Source: CAZLCC01 sp964558365
Lineage (GTDB): Bacteria > Patescibacteriota > Saccharimonadia > Saccharimonadales > Saccharimonadaceae
NCBI GenBank assembly: GCA_964558365.1
Contig: CAZLCC010000010.1
Location: 62,001-126,000 of the forward strand
Length of the DNA stretch: 64,000 bases
Direction: 5' to 3'
Within the stretch, counting starts at the first letter, position 1, and each line of letters begins with the position of its first letter. Under the pieces are notes generated by a model that saw only the letters and a list, made by a program, of their open reading frames with translations, was not told the DNA's origin and made no database searches. Below are positions 33,104-42,291 of the stretch, piece after piece. The translations under genes were made by a program, and so were the position numbers.

Positions 33104-33721
33104 ATGGCACGAGACAGAAGCCCGATTGTAAAACAAAGTCGCCGCGAAGGATATGCTCTACATCCTAAAGCACACAAAATTTTGGCTAAAAAGAGTAGTG
33201 TGCCAGGTCAGCACGGTCGTTCTCGACAAGGCAAGCCAAGTCTTTATGCAACGCAACTACGCGAAAAACAAAAAGTTCGCCGAATATATGGCTTACTTGA
33301 AAAGCAATTTGCTCGTCTTATGAAAGAAGCTGACCGTGCGCAGGGACTTGCGGGTGAAAATCTTCTTAAGTTTCTAGAGCGACGCCTAGATAACGCTGTA
33401 TATCGAGCAGGGTTTGCCTCAAGTCGCCGAGCAGCTCGCCAGCTTGTTAGCCATGGGCATTTTATGCTTAATGGTCGTCGAGTTGATATTCCATCAATTC
33501 GCCTAAAAGCTGGAGACGAACTTGTTGTACGTCCTAAAAGCACAAAGTCTGCTTATTTTGCTGAACTCGATGAGGTGGTAAAGAATGCAAATCAAGCACC
33601 GCTCAGCTGGCTAAAGAGCGACCCTAAGAAAATGAAGATAGACATTACTGGTGAACCAAAGCGAGAAGAAGCTGAGGTTGATATCGATGAGCAACTAATC
33701 GTTGAGTATTACTCACGTTAA
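33104..33721 (+). CDS. rpsD: 30S ribosomal protein S4
   Basis: A 205-residue S4, a 16S rRNA assembly initiator with an S4 RNA-binding domain (RRLDNAVYRAGFASSRRAARQLVSHGH). I chose the ATG at 33104, just after rpsK and preceded by GGAG; a frame from 33068 overlaps rpsK. There is no N-terminal Cys zinc motif. Confidence 0.97.
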   Translation: MARDRSPIVKQSRREGYALHPKAHKILAKKSSVPGQHGRSRQGKPSLYATQLREKQKVRRIYGLLEKQFARLMKEADRAQGLAGENLLKFLERRLDNAVYRAGFASSRRAARQLVSHGHFMLNGRRVDIPSIRLKAGDELVVRPKSTKSAYFAELDEVVKNANQAPLSWLKSDPKKMKIDITGEPKREEAEVDIDEQLIVEYYSR

Positions 33722-33738
33722 TAATAAGGAGAAATTAC

Positions 33739-34662
33739 GTGTCAAAAGTTATTCACAATCCAACACTTGCAAGTGTAGAAGATCACTCAGATAAGAGTGC
33801 AACTTTCACTGTTGAGCCACTTCACAGCGGCTACGGCATGACACTTGGTAACAGTTTACGCCGAGTATTGCTTTCAAGCATTGCTGGCGGAGCAGTTGTT
33901 GCTTTTCGTATTGAAGGTGTAACACACGAGTTCACAACCGTAGACGGCGTGAAAGAAGATGTGGTTGATATTATGCTAAATCTAAAGAATGTACGGTTTC
34001 GTTTGCATGGTGAAGAGCCAGTAGAGCTTCGTCTCGAGAAAAAGGGATCAGGCGCAATTACAGCTGCAGATATTAAAACAACCGCAGATGTTGAAGTGGT
34101 AAATCCCGATGCGCACATCGCAACTATCGACGACAACAAAGCTAAGGTTTTGATGGATATTGTTGTTGAGCCAGGTCGCGGATATCGAACAATTGAAGAG
34201 TCAGGAAGCAAGCGCCTTCATAGCGATATGATTGCTGTTGATGCAGTATTTAGTCCTGTGCAGCGTGTTCGTTATCGTGTTGAAAACACTCGTGTTGGCC
34301 AGATGACAGATCTTGATAAGCTTGTTCTTACTATTGATACCGATGGATCAATTTCTCCACGTGATGCGTTTGAAGAAGCTGCTGCTATTCTAATCAATCA
34401 ATATACTGCGCTTGCAGGAAGTACTCGAATTGAAGCTGCACCAGCAATTGGTCAAGAAACTGAAGAGGTTGACTCAGAACTGCAAACACCAATCGAAGAC
34501 CTCAATCTAAGTGCGCGAACAGCTAATGCGCTCGTAAACAACGAAATTCGCACAGTGCATGATCTTGTAACACTTTCTGAAACTGACCTTCGTGAGCTAA
34601 AAGGTTTTGGTAGCAAAGCACTTGATGAAGTTAAAGAAAAGATGGCGGAACTGGAGTTCTAA
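33739..34662 (+). CDS. rpoA: DNA-directed RNA polymerase subunit alpha
   Basis: A 307-residue alpha subunit. The N-terminal dimerisation domain has EPLHSGYGMTLGNSLRRVLLSSIAGGAV, and the C-terminal domain (LNLSARTANALVNNEIRTVHDL, then LKGFGSKALDE) is intact. The start is GTG after AAGGAG. Presence of a full alpha-CTD means UP-element and activator contacts are possible. Confidence 0.98.
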   Translation: MSKVIHNPTLASVEDHSDKSATFTVEPLHSGYGMTLGNSLRRVLLSSIAGGAVVAFRIEGVTHEFTTVDGVKEDVVDIMLNLKNVRFRLHGEEPVELRLEKKGSGAITAADIKTTADVEVVNPDAHIATIDDNKAKVLMDIVVEPGRGYRTIEESGSKRLHSDMIAVDAVFSPVQRVRYRVENTRVGQMTDLDKLVLTIDTDGSISPRDAFEEAAAILINQYTALAGSTRIEAAPAIGQETEEVDSELQTPIEDLNLSARTANALVNNEIRTVHDLVTLSETDLRELKGFGSKALDEVKEKMAELEF

Positions 34663-35073
34663 ATGCATAGGCACGGATATAAAGGTCGAAAGTTACATCG
34701 TGATGGCGCACAGCGCACAGCACTTCTTAAAGGCTTGGCAACAAGCTTGATTGAGCACGGTAGCATTGAAACAACGCTTCCAAAAGCAAAAGAACTTGTT
34801 CCTTATTTTGAAAAGCTAATAACAAAAGCAAAAAAGGGCGACCTTCATAATCGTCGCCAGATTATTGCTCGTGTTAGTACAAAAGAATCTGCGCATAAGT
34901 TGGTGGAAGAAATTGCACCGCAACTTAAAGGTCGCGTAAGTGGGCATGTTCGTATCGAAAAAACCCGCCTTCGCGTGGGTGATAACGCACAGCTTGCTCG
35001 TGTTAGCTTTGTAGATGAATTAAAAGAAGCTCCAGTTAGTAAACCTGCAGCAGAGGAAAAGGTAAAGGCATAA
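34663..35073 (+). CDS. rplQ: 50S ribosomal protein L17
   Basis: A 136-residue L17. MHRHGYKGRKLHRDGAQRTALLKGLATSLIEHG is diagnostic, with a C-terminal extension rich in Ala/Glu/Lys. It starts directly after the rpoA stop. Confidence 0.96.
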   Translation: MHRHGYKGRKLHRDGAQRTALLKGLATSLIEHGSIETTLPKAKELVPYFEKLITKAKKGDLHNRRQIIARVSTKESAHKLVEEIAPQLKGRVSGHVRIEKTRLRVGDNAQLARVSFVDELKEAPVSKPAAEEKVKA

Positions 35074-35076
35074 GCT

Positions 35077-35514
35077 ATGAATCAGAAAACATATTCTCAG
35101 AAAACGGCTGAAGTTGCTCGAAAGTGGATTCTTATTGACGCCAGTGAAGCGCCATTAGGACGGCTTTCTACTGTTGTTGCAAAATATCTTACAGGTAAAT
35201 ATAAACCATCTTACACACCGCATATTGATGGTGGTGATCATGTGGTTATTATCAATGCAGATAAGCTTGTAGTAACAGGCAATAAAGAAATCGCTAAAAA
35301 ATATTATCGCCACAGCGGTTATCCTGGCGGTATTAAAGAAGCTAGTCTCGCTGAAGTGCGCGAAAAAGATTCAACAAAAGCAGTTGTTGCTGCCGTAAAA
35401 GGTATGCTTCCAAAGAACAAGCTTCAGCCAGAAAGACTAAAGCGCCTTAAGGTATATAAAGATGAAAATCATGCACATGCTGCACAAAAACCAGTGAAAG
35501 TTGAGGTGAAATAA
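35077..35514 (+). CDS. rplM: 50S ribosomal protein L13
   Basis: A 145-residue L13. KWILIDASEAPLGRLSTVVAKYLTGK, HVVIINADKLVVTGNK and YRHSGYPGGIKE are family hallmarks. It pairs with rpsI as in most bacteria. Confidence 0.97.
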   Translation: MNQKTYSQKTAEVARKWILIDASEAPLGRLSTVVAKYLTGKYKPSYTPHIDGGDHVVIINADKLVVTGNKEIAKKYYRHSGYPGGIKEASLAEVREKDSTKAVVAAVKGMLPKNKLQPERLKRLKVYKDENHAHAAQKPVKVEVK

Positions 35515-35515
35515 C

Positions 35516-35914
35516 ATGGCTACAAAGAGTTATTTTTATGGTTTAGGTCGTCGCAAGAGCTCAACCGCTCGTGCTCGACTTATGAAAGGTAAAGGCAATA
35601 TTACTATCAATGGCAAAACTGCCGAAGAATATCTTAGTGACAATAAACCGCTTACGGCAAAGCTGTCTGATCCGCTCGCGCTTGTTGGTAAGCAAAAAGA
35701 CTTCGATGTTTCGCTTGTTGTCAGTGGTGGTGGTTTAAGCGGTCAAGTTGACGCTAGCCGTCTTGCTATTGCGAAGGCAATTAGCGCAATGAATGAAGAT
35801 CTTCGTGGTACGCTTAAAAAAGCATCGCTGCTTAAGCGCGACCCACGCGAAAAAGAACGCAAGAAATACGGCCTTCGCTCTGCTCGTAAGAAAGAACAGT
35901 TCTCTAAGCGTTAA
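35516..35914 (+). CDS. rpsI: 30S ribosomal protein S9
   Basis: A 132-residue S9. YFYGLGRRKSSTARARL, GGGLSGQVDASRLAIAKAI and the basic C-terminal SARKKEQFSKR, which touches P-site tRNA, are present. It is the last gene of the ribosomal block and is followed by a terminator. Confidence 0.97.
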   Translation: MATKSYFYGLGRRKSSTARARLMKGKGNITINGKTAEEYLSDNKPLTAKLSDPLALVGKQKDFDVSLVVSGGGLSGQVDASRLAIAKAISAMNEDLRGTLKKASLLKRDPREKERKKYGLRSARKKEQFSKR

Positions 35915-35936
35915 TCTTCACTTCTATCTATTGCTT

Positions 35937-35969
35937 AAAATATGCGACCCAACGAAGTCGCATATTTTT
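35937..35969. terminator. Bidirectional terminator after rpsI
   Basis: TATGCGAC (35941-35948) pairs perfectly with GTCGCATA (35957-35964), with flanking A and T tracts, so it serves rpsI and the convergent glycosidase gene. Confidence 0.85.
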
Positions 35970-35991
35970 AATTACACTCTTTCAACTAGCC

Positions 35992-37224
35992 TTACATATC
36001 AAGCACTAAACCGCCCCATATAAAATCTTTTGCTCCGTGACCTTCGCCGTTTCGTGGGTCGTAATATTCTCTAAAGCCAGACTTCTTCACAAGATTTATT
36101 GATTGCTTGGCAATTCTATCTGCCTCTTTATTAAACCCATATCGTCGTAAACCTTGAATAATAAGCCAGTTGCTGCCAATCCACACCGGACCACGCCAAT
36201 TGGTACCAATCCAGCCTTTGCCCCTCCAGTCTCCGTCTGGATTAAAGCTATGTTCGTTTGCAGCAACGGTCGGCACACCAAAGAATGTATTAAAGTATTC
36301 TGGGTTATTTAAATATTTTGAAACAACTAACATCGACTCTTCTTGAGAGGCAGTACCACTATATAGCGGCATAAATAAAGCCCAGGTTTTTACGGTAACC
36401 CGTGAAGCTTTTGCGCCGTAATCCATCAACGGGTAATAAATTCCATCTTTACGCAGATGATCACGCATTGCTTGCTTAACGCCTTCGGATTTAGCTCGTG
36501 ACCACGTTTCGATTCTTGGTTCATGGCAAAGCCTAGCAAGCTCTGCAGTAATAGCAAGACTCTCTGCCAAAATAGAGTTCATAGGCACGTCTCGAACCCA
36601 GTGATGAAGATCCATGCGCTGCTTAACCACAAAACGAGACTGCTTCCAGTTGTCTACTAATTTTAAGCGCGAAGAAAAATTATCAATAAATTTATGCTGA
36701 GGATCTTTTAAGTCAAGTGCGGCATCATATCGTGGTGAGTTATCTTCACCGGACTCGTCTGGATTGATAACTCCAATTAGATTTGTCTTTCTTGGGTCGC
36801 GGTGACGAAAGAAATAGCGGTGAAATGCATCAATATGTGGTAGCATTTCGCGCACAAATTCTATATCATCTGTCGCTTTATATATTTTTTCAACCGCAGC
36901 GGCAAGCAGCGGCGGTTGGGTAATGCTACTTGTTCTGCGTTTACCCCAGCGAATCTCAGGAAAAGGATGATCTTTTTGAGGTTGCCAATAAATCATATGG
37001 GGAATCATACCATTTTTAAACTGAGCTGAAACAAGGGCCCGAAGTTCAGACTTAGCTCCTTCAGTGTCAAAATGTGTCATAGCAATAGCTGCAAAACAGC
37101 TATCCCAAAGCCACTGATACGGGTAGGTATCTTCTGAGGGAATGGTATAAGTATAGCCGTTTGTTTGCCGGCGATTCTTTTCATACAGTTCTTTTGTTGC
37201 TTCAAGCAGCTGACTTTTGGGCAT
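35992..37224 (-). CDS. GH63/MGH1-like glycoside hydrolase
   Basis: A 410-residue (alpha/alpha)6-barrel glycosidase of the GH63/trehalase-like group. PYQWLWDSCFAAIAMTHFD and ALVSAQFKNGMIPHMIY form the N-terminal signature, and WIGTNWRGPVWIGSNWLI is the conserved Trp/Gly-rich segment. Likely substrates are alpha-glucosides such as glucosylglycerate or short glucans. I chose the ATG at 37224 because AGGAG lies four bases upstream; a TTG at 37251 has no ribosome site. No signal peptide, so it acts in the cytoplasm. Confidence 0.82.
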   Translation of the reverse strand: MPKSQLLEATKELYEKNRRQTNGYTYTIPSEDTYPYQWLWDSCFAAIAMTHFDTEGAKSELRALVSAQFKNGMIPHMIYWQPQKDHPFPEIRWGKRRTSSITQPPLLAAAVEKIYKATDDIEFVREMLPHIDAFHRYFFRHRDPRKTNLIGVINPDESGEDNSPRYDAALDLKDPQHKFIDNFSSRLKLVDNWKQSRFVVKQRMDLHHWVRDVPMNSILAESLAITAELARLCHEPRIETWSRAKSEGVKQAMRDHLRKDGIYYPLMDYGAKASRVTVKTWALFMPLYSGTASQEESMLVVSKYLNNPEYFNTFFGVPTVAANEHSFNPDGDWRGKGWIGTNWRGPVWIGSNWLIIQGLRRYGFNKEADRIAKQSINLVKKSGFREYYDPRNGEGHGAKDFIWGGLVLDM

Positions 37225-37244
37225 GCATCTCCTAATTTTTGTTT

Positions 37245-37427
37245 TTGACAATACTAATTCTATATATTATCATGGCACACATGAGTATTTTTGCAATACA
37301 GTTTAACTATTGGTTTACCGACGATCGCTGGCGGTTTACTTTGTATTGTAAATAATTTAATTAACTAAATAACATATTAAACCGCCTAAGAAGAGGCGGT
37401 TTTTTAAATTTTTAAAGGAGAATGAAA
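37245..37427 (+). promoter_or_regulatory. Promoter and transcription-attenuator leader of the 37429 gene
   Basis: TTGACA (37245-37250) and TATCAT 17 bases later suggest a start near 37275. The leader contains GGCGGTTTA (37330-37338), complementary over 9 bases to TAAACCGCC (37378-37386). The latter is also the 5' arm of a terminator, AACCGCCT-AAGAAG-AGGCGGTT plus TTTTTT (37380-37405), placed just before the Shine-Dalgarno AAAGGAG. Anti-terminator and terminator are mutually exclusive. Confidence 0.65.
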
Positions 37428-37428
37428 T

Positions 37429-38493
37429 ATGGGAAGTAAAGAAATAGGAACAGAAAATATTAACAAAGACATTGATCTAGGCGCAGAGTATGATACGTTG
37501 CGTATTTATGATGGACTGGTTACGCCAGTTTCTCGAGATACCTTAGTTCTATCAGAGAAACATAGACTGCAAATTGAGGGGTACACGCTTCGCGCAGCGC
37601 AGTCGTATGGAGACAAGTCAGGCATAGCCGAGCCAACACATGTTCATAATGAGCATGGTATTCCCGCCCTGGTTGTTCGAGTTGATTGTACGATTGATGA
37701 GCGGGGTGAAATTATAGCTTATGAAATGGAAGATAGTCCTTCTGGGCAAGGAATAACTGATGCGCTTCACAAAAATGCAGGATCCGAAGGAGTGAAAGGT
37801 CGCATCATAGGGCATTATGAGAATGAGGCTGGACAGGTGCCGCATGTCATAGTTTCAGGTATGCGTTCGCACGGTACGGATGACAAACTGATCATCGGTG
37901 AAGAGAATTATTCTTTCGGTGAGATACCAGAAAACTTAGCAGAAGACAGGCTAGTTATTGTAAAAGCCATTCCAGGTGTGGCTGCCTCTCATCAACCATT
38001 TACTCATTTGCAAGAGCGGGCGCTTGCACCACTTAAAACTGAAGGAGATAAATCTTATACTGAAAGAATTGGTGATGTAAAATCGATAGCCGGCCCAGAC
38101 GAGCTATTGCTTCGAGAAGACGACGAGCTTTGTTCGCAAGTTCTTAAGGCAAGGATAGGCTCTATGGCTAATGGGGTATGCATATACTTAGATCCAGAAG
38201 ATCGTAAAGTATTTGGCAAAAAGGGCACAATAACTGCTGCAAAATTGAAGCATATAGCAGGTGAATTTGGCTCTAGAAATGATGCATTGGTACAAGAGTT
38301 TAACGCTCCCATCCGTGTTAATAATCCTGAGGATAGACCTAACGCAATTCTGCGCGTATTTGTACTACTTTCAAGAGGTGAAAATAAAAACACTATTAAA
38401 GCAGAGGCTATTGGCGGGTGCTATGTTGCACGGCCTGAGCTGATCGTGCATGGTGCTTCAAACTCAATAGCAGGCGCAGTAATGATAGACTAG
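37429..38493 (+). CDS. Orphan protein (354 aa) behind an attenuator
   Basis: A 354-residue soluble protein I do not recognise. The C-terminal segment AILRVFVLLSRG, then AIGGCYVARPELIVHG, resembles ATP-grasp C-terminal strands in layout, but the similarity is weak and no clear nucleotide-binding loop is visible. AAAGGAG precedes ATG by seven bases. It is followed after 4 bases by an M20 peptidase gene, so the two are probably co-transcribed under control of the upstream terminator/anti-terminator. Confidence 0.6.
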   Translation: MGSKEIGTENINKDIDLGAEYDTLRIYDGLVTPVSRDTLVLSEKHRLQIEGYTLRAAQSYGDKSGIAEPTHVHNEHGIPALVVRVDCTIDERGEIIAYEMEDSPSGQGITDALHKNAGSEGVKGRIIGHYENEAGQVPHVIVSGMRSHGTDDKLIIGEENYSFGEIPENLAEDRLVIVKAIPGVAASHQPFTHLQERALAPLKTEGDKSYTERIGDVKSIAGPDELLLREDDELCSQVLKARIGSMANGVCIYLDPEDRKVFGKKGTITAAKLKHIAGEFGSRNDALVQEFNAPIRVNNPEDRPNAILRVFVLLSRGENKNTIKAEAIGGCYVARPELIVHGASNSIAGAVMID

Positions 38494-38497
38494 TTAT

Positions 38498-39562
38498 ATG
38501 GAAAGATATTTAAAAAAATTAGTAGAGTTTTACCCCGTAACATCCAACCAGACGAGTGTGCGACAATTATTAGAATATGTTCAGAGTCAGCTTATGAGGA
38601 ATGGGGTACCTTCCAATATACTTGAATATAATGGTGTACATAACCTATATGCGCACCCAAAAAAAGAAAAACACTCTCGATTGCTACTGCAGGCGCATGC
38701 TGATGTCGTGCCAACAGAAAAGCACGCTTTCAGCAAAAAAGACGGCAGATATTTTGGTCGTGGAGTATATGACATGCTATTTGCTACAGCATGCTATTTA
38801 CGACTATTTGACGAAATCGGTTCAAAAATTGCTAAAAGTGACGTATCTTTGCTACTAAGCGGTGATGAAGAGACGGGTGGCTTTAACGGTGCAGGAGCAT
38901 TCTTAGAAAATGGATATACAACAGATGTATGTATTTTACCCGATGCGGGAGAATACTTCGGTGCTGTTAACGCAGCAGCGAAGGGTTTTTTCTCTTGCAC
39001 TATTACTATCCACGGAAAAGCTCACCACGGCTCACGTCCGTGGGAGGGCGACGGAGCGGCAATAAAGTTGGTTCATTTTCTCAATGAGTTTGAGAAATCT
39101 TTTAGCTCAAATGACCGTGAGGATAGCACTATGACAGTGGCCATGCTTAGAAGCGGGGACGCAGACAACAAAGGTCCTGCTACTGCTGAAGCGGTATTGG
39201 ACATACGTTACCCCAGCGGCAATGAGCTTGAACGTATTAAAAAGACACTCAATAAAAAACTAAAAAAATATCATGGTGAAATAAAAGAAACTGCAGTTGG
39301 CAGTGACTATCAGCTTGACGTGACCCATCCAGATGTTCAGAGTTTTTTGGAAATGTATGAGCGTCACGTTGGAGGCAAAATAGTTTATAAAAAGGCGTAT
39401 GGATCTTCAGATGCTCGTTTTTTTGCTGCTAAAGATATTCCTACAATCATGTTTAGGCCACTCGGTGGTGGGGCTCATGGTGATGAGGAATGGATATCGG
39501 AAGAAGAGCTTGAAAAATTCTATCAACTTTTAAAGGAATATGTATCAGAGCTGATACAATAG
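38498..39562 (+). CDS. M20/M28-family metallopeptidase (ArgE/DapE/CPG2-like)
   Basis: A 354-residue zinc amidohydrolase. LLQAHADVVP supplies the first metal His and catalytic Asp, GRGVYDM the bridging Asp, DEETGG the catalytic Glu and metal Glu, and LPDAGE the next metal Asp. HGKAHHGSRPWEG begins the dimerisation lid, and LGGGAHGDEEW gives the last His. Substrate is probably a small peptide or N-acyl amino acid. It lies 4 bases after the orphan gene and 10 before trpS. Confidence 0.88.
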   Translation: MERYLKKLVEFYPVTSNQTSVRQLLEYVQSQLMRNGVPSNILEYNGVHNLYAHPKKEKHSRLLLQAHADVVPTEKHAFSKKDGRYFGRGVYDMLFATACYLRLFDEIGSKIAKSDVSLLLSGDEETGGFNGAGAFLENGYTTDVCILPDAGEYFGAVNAAAKGFFSCTITIHGKAHHGSRPWEGDGAAIKLVHFLNEFEKSFSSNDREDSTMTVAMLRSGDADNKGPATAEAVLDIRYPSGNELERIKKTLNKKLKKYHGEIKETAVGSDYQLDVTHPDVQSFLEMYERHVGGKIVYKKAYGSSDARFFAAKDIPTIMFRPLGGGAHGDEEWISEEELEKFYQLLKEYVSELIQ

Positions 39563-39572
39563 AGTAGTAATT

Positions 39573-40610
39573 ATGCAAAAACCTGTAATTCTCACTGGTC
39601 TGCGGGCGAATAATGACCTAACAATTGGCAATTATTTTGGTGGCATTTTGCCAATGATTGATATGGCAACACAGCATGCTGATGAATATCAGATTAATAT
39701 GTTTGTGCCAGATCTTCATAGCTTTACGACGCCAATCAACTTTGACGAGCTTCACGAGCAAATTTGGCATAATATGCGGCTTTTTGCAGCTGCTGGTTTG
39801 CCGCTAGGCAACTCTAGCATTCATCTATATCGCCAAAGTTATATTCCTGCGCATAGCGAATTAACATGGATTCTTGATTGCTTTACAGGCATGGGTGAAA
39901 TGAATCGCATGACGCAATTTAAAGATAAGTCAGTCACTGTTGGCGCCGATCGAACGAGTGTTGGGCTATTTAACTACCCAATTTTGATGTCGGCAGATAT
40001 TTTGCTTTACAACGCAACGTATGTACCTGTTGGCGATGATCAAACACAGCATCTTGAGTTTACGCGTGATATTGCTGAGCGAATTAATAATAAATTTGGT
40101 GATATTTTTACTATTCCAAAGTCGGTAAAAGAGCAGCACGAATTCTTTGGCAAAGACCAAGGGCTTCGCATTATGGATCTTGTGGACCCAACGAAAAAGA
40201 TGAGTAAAAGTGATGATTCTGGTAGGGGCGTTATTTTCTTGAGTGAAGATCCTGAATCTGCTGCAAAAAAGATTATGAGCGCAACAACAGATAATTTGGC
40301 AGATATTCAATTTGATAGAGAGAAGCAACCAGGAATTAGCAATTTGCTCGAGATTTTAGCACTCTTTACTCAGCGAGACATAGAAGAAGTCACGAATGAA
40401 TGGCGTGATAAAGACCGCTATGGCGACTTTAAAAAAGTAGTTGCAGAGGAAACGAAACAATTTTTAACAAATTTTCAAACGCGTTTAAGCCAGGTTGATG
40501 ATAGTGCAATAGAAAAACGCCTACAAGCATCTGAAGCCGAGCTTGCACAAACTGCCAATGAAACGCTGCTCCGCATTCAGCAAGCAGTTGGCTTGCGACC
40601 AAAAGGGTAA
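39573..40610 (+). CDS. trpS: Tryptophan--tRNA ligase
   Basis: A 345-residue class I aminoacyl-tRNA synthetase. GLRANNDLTIGNYFGG carries the HIGH-equivalent TIGN near residue 18, SADILLYNATYVPVGDDQTQHLEFTRD is the Trp-binding region, and KKMSKSDDSG is the KMSKS loop. Length is normal. The 10-bp gap upstream and 3-bp gap to the pseudouridine synthase suggest one transcription unit. Confidence 0.97.
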   Translation: MQKPVILTGLRANNDLTIGNYFGGILPMIDMATQHADEYQINMFVPDLHSFTTPINFDELHEQIWHNMRLFAAAGLPLGNSSIHLYRQSYIPAHSELTWILDCFTGMGEMNRMTQFKDKSVTVGADRTSVGLFNYPILMSADILLYNATYVPVGDDQTQHLEFTRDIAERINNKFGDIFTIPKSVKEQHEFFGKDQGLRIMDLVDPTKKMSKSDDSGRGVIFLSEDPESAAKKIMSATTDNLADIQFDREKQPGISNLLEILALFTQRDIEEVTNEWRDKDRYGDFKKVVAEETKQFLTNFQTRLSQVDDSAIEKRLQASEAELAQTANETLLRIQQAVGLRPKG

Positions 40611-40613
40611 GCT

Positions 40614-41459
40614 ATGCGCCTAGATAGCTATCTTGCGCAGTATTGGCCAGAATATTCGCGCTCTCAGTGGCAAAAGTATTGCAAAGAAGGCTTGGTGAGC
40701 GTTAATGGCGAAGTTGTTGTTGAGCCAAACATGAAGCTGGGTGAAGACGATGAAGTAACGGTGAAAATGCCAAAGAAAAATGATTTTAGCGCAGAAGAAC
40801 TTCCTGTTATTTATGAAGATGATGACGCTATTGTTATAGATAAACCAAATGGCATTTTAACTCACGCTAAGGGTGTCGTGAGTGATGAATTTAGTGTTGC
40901 TGAATTTGTAAAACCAAACACAACCTACAAAAGTGATACAAATAGACCAGGGATAATCCATCGCCTTGATAGAGATACAAGTGGCATTATTATTTGTGCA
41001 AAAAATGATGAAGCGGCAAAAATGCTGCAACGTCAATTTTCAGATAGAAAAGTGAAGAAGCAATACATTGCTATAGTCGAGGGTATTTTAAAAGAAAAGG
41101 CTGCTATGATTGATCTACCTATAGCGCGCAACCCAAAAGCTCCATCAACTTTTAGAGTAGATGCCAACGGCAAGCCCGCGCAAACAAAATATGAGGTGCT
41201 CGCGGCTAATGATGAATATTCTTTAGTTCTCCTCCAGCCTCATACTGGGCGAACACATCAGTTACGTGTGCATATGACGCACCTTGGGCATCCAATTGTG
41301 GGCGATAGAGTATATGGCAAAGAAGGCAAAAGATTAATGTTGCATGCGCAAAGCCTAGAAATTACACTGCCAAATAAAGACCGAAGAGTATTTACCTCAA
41401 AAATTCCTAAGGATTTTTTAGATTATTTTCCTAACGCGAAGGAACTGCGCAATGAGTGA
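40614..41459 (+). CDS. RluA/RluD-family 23S rRNA pseudouridine synthase
   Basis: A 281-residue enzyme with an N-terminal S4 RNA-binding domain (about residues 1-60) and a catalytic domain. IIHRLDRDTSGIIICAK contains the catalytic Asp. PHTGRTHQLRVHMTHLGHPIVGD is the second family motif. By family it isomerises uridines in the large-subunit rRNA helix 69 region, but which site is not determinable. It overlaps the next gene by 8 bases. Confidence 0.93.
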   Translation: MRLDSYLAQYWPEYSRSQWQKYCKEGLVSVNGEVVVEPNMKLGEDDEVTVKMPKKNDFSAEELPVIYEDDDAIVIDKPNGILTHAKGVVSDEFSVAEFVKPNTTYKSDTNRPGIIHRLDRDTSGIIICAKNDEAAKMLQRQFSDRKVKKQYIAIVEGILKEKAAMIDLPIARNPKAPSTFRVDANGKPAQTKYEVLAANDEYSLVLLQPHTGRTHQLRVHMTHLGHPIVGDRVYGKEGKRLMLHAQSLEITLPNKDRRVFTSKIPKDFLDYFPNAKELRNE

Positions 41460-42270
41460 AATAATATTACATCCATCGTCAAAGCTTAAAATAGAAGCAG
41501 CGCAAAAACAGTTGCCGCATGCACTGCTTTTAAGTGGCGTAAAAGGAGTTGGACTGCTGACGATTGCTCAGCACATTGCTAGTTCTCAAATAAATAGTAG
41601 CGTTACGGTAATCTCTCCCGATGAGAAAGGAACGATTTCGATAGATACTGTGCGTAATTTATATACGCAAACACGAACAAAGCATGAAAAGCTGCAGATT
41701 ATTATTGTCGATGATGCAGATTCTATGCGGCACGAAGCGCAAAATGCCTTTTTAAAACTTCTTGAAGAGCCGTCTAGTCAAACTGCATTCATTTTAACGT
41801 CTCATGTTCCTTCTATGCTCCTTCCGACTATCAATTCTCGTTTGCAAGAGATAGCACTCCAGCCAATTACAAAAAAGCAAACGGAAGATTTTTTAACAGA
41901 AATGGAGATTAATAACGAAAAGATCCGTGCACAAATACAGTTTATTGCGCCAGGACTTCCGGCAGAGATTTGCCGTTTGCATCAAGATCAAGCTTATTTT
42001 GAAACTCAAGCAGAAACTGCAAGAAATGCTAGAAAGCTACTTAGCGCAAATAACTATGAAAAAATCATACTTATTCAAAAATATAGCTCAGACAGAGCCA
42101 AGACTTTAGAACTTTTGCAGCAGGCTATGCATATTATTGAATTTTCGCTAGCTCAAAAGGCAAATAGTGCCTTGGCACATCAGTTAGATAAGCTACTTGA
42201 AACAGAGAAAGCAGTGCAAGAAAACGCAAATGCTAAAATTCAGCTCTTGAAATTAGTCATTAGCGCATAA
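41452..42270 (+). CDS. holB: DNA polymerase III delta-prime-like clamp-loader subunit
   Basis: A 272-residue clamp-loader protein. LLSGVKGVGLLTIAQHIA is a degenerate P-loop lacking the GKT triad, as expected for delta-prime. VDDADSMRHEAQNAFLKLLEEPSS is the Walker-B region, and TINSRLQEI matches the SRC-like motif without its Cys. It is shorter than typical (about 320-330). It overlaps the pseudouridine synthase gene. Confidence 0.85.
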   Translation: MSEIILHPSSKLKIEAAQKQLPHALLLSGVKGVGLLTIAQHIASSQINSSVTVISPDEKGTISIDTVRNLYTQTRTKHEKLQIIIVDDADSMRHEAQNAFLKLLEEPSSQTAFILTSHVPSMLLPTINSRLQEIALQPITKKQTEDFLTEMEINNEKIRAQIQFIAPGLPAEICRLHQDQAYFETQAETARNARKLLSANNYEKIILIQKYSSDRAKTLELLQQAMHIIEFSLAQKANSALAHQLDKLLETEKAVQENANAKIQLLKLVISA

Positions 42271-42275
42271 TTTGC

Positions 42276-42281
42276 TATAAT
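42276..42281 (+). promoter_or_regulatory. Extended -10 of the TPR gene
   Basis: TGCTATAAT with -10 at 42276-42281 lies 10 bases before ATG, giving a leader of about 4 nt. Confidence 0.5.
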
Positions 42282-42291
42282 TATATCTAGA

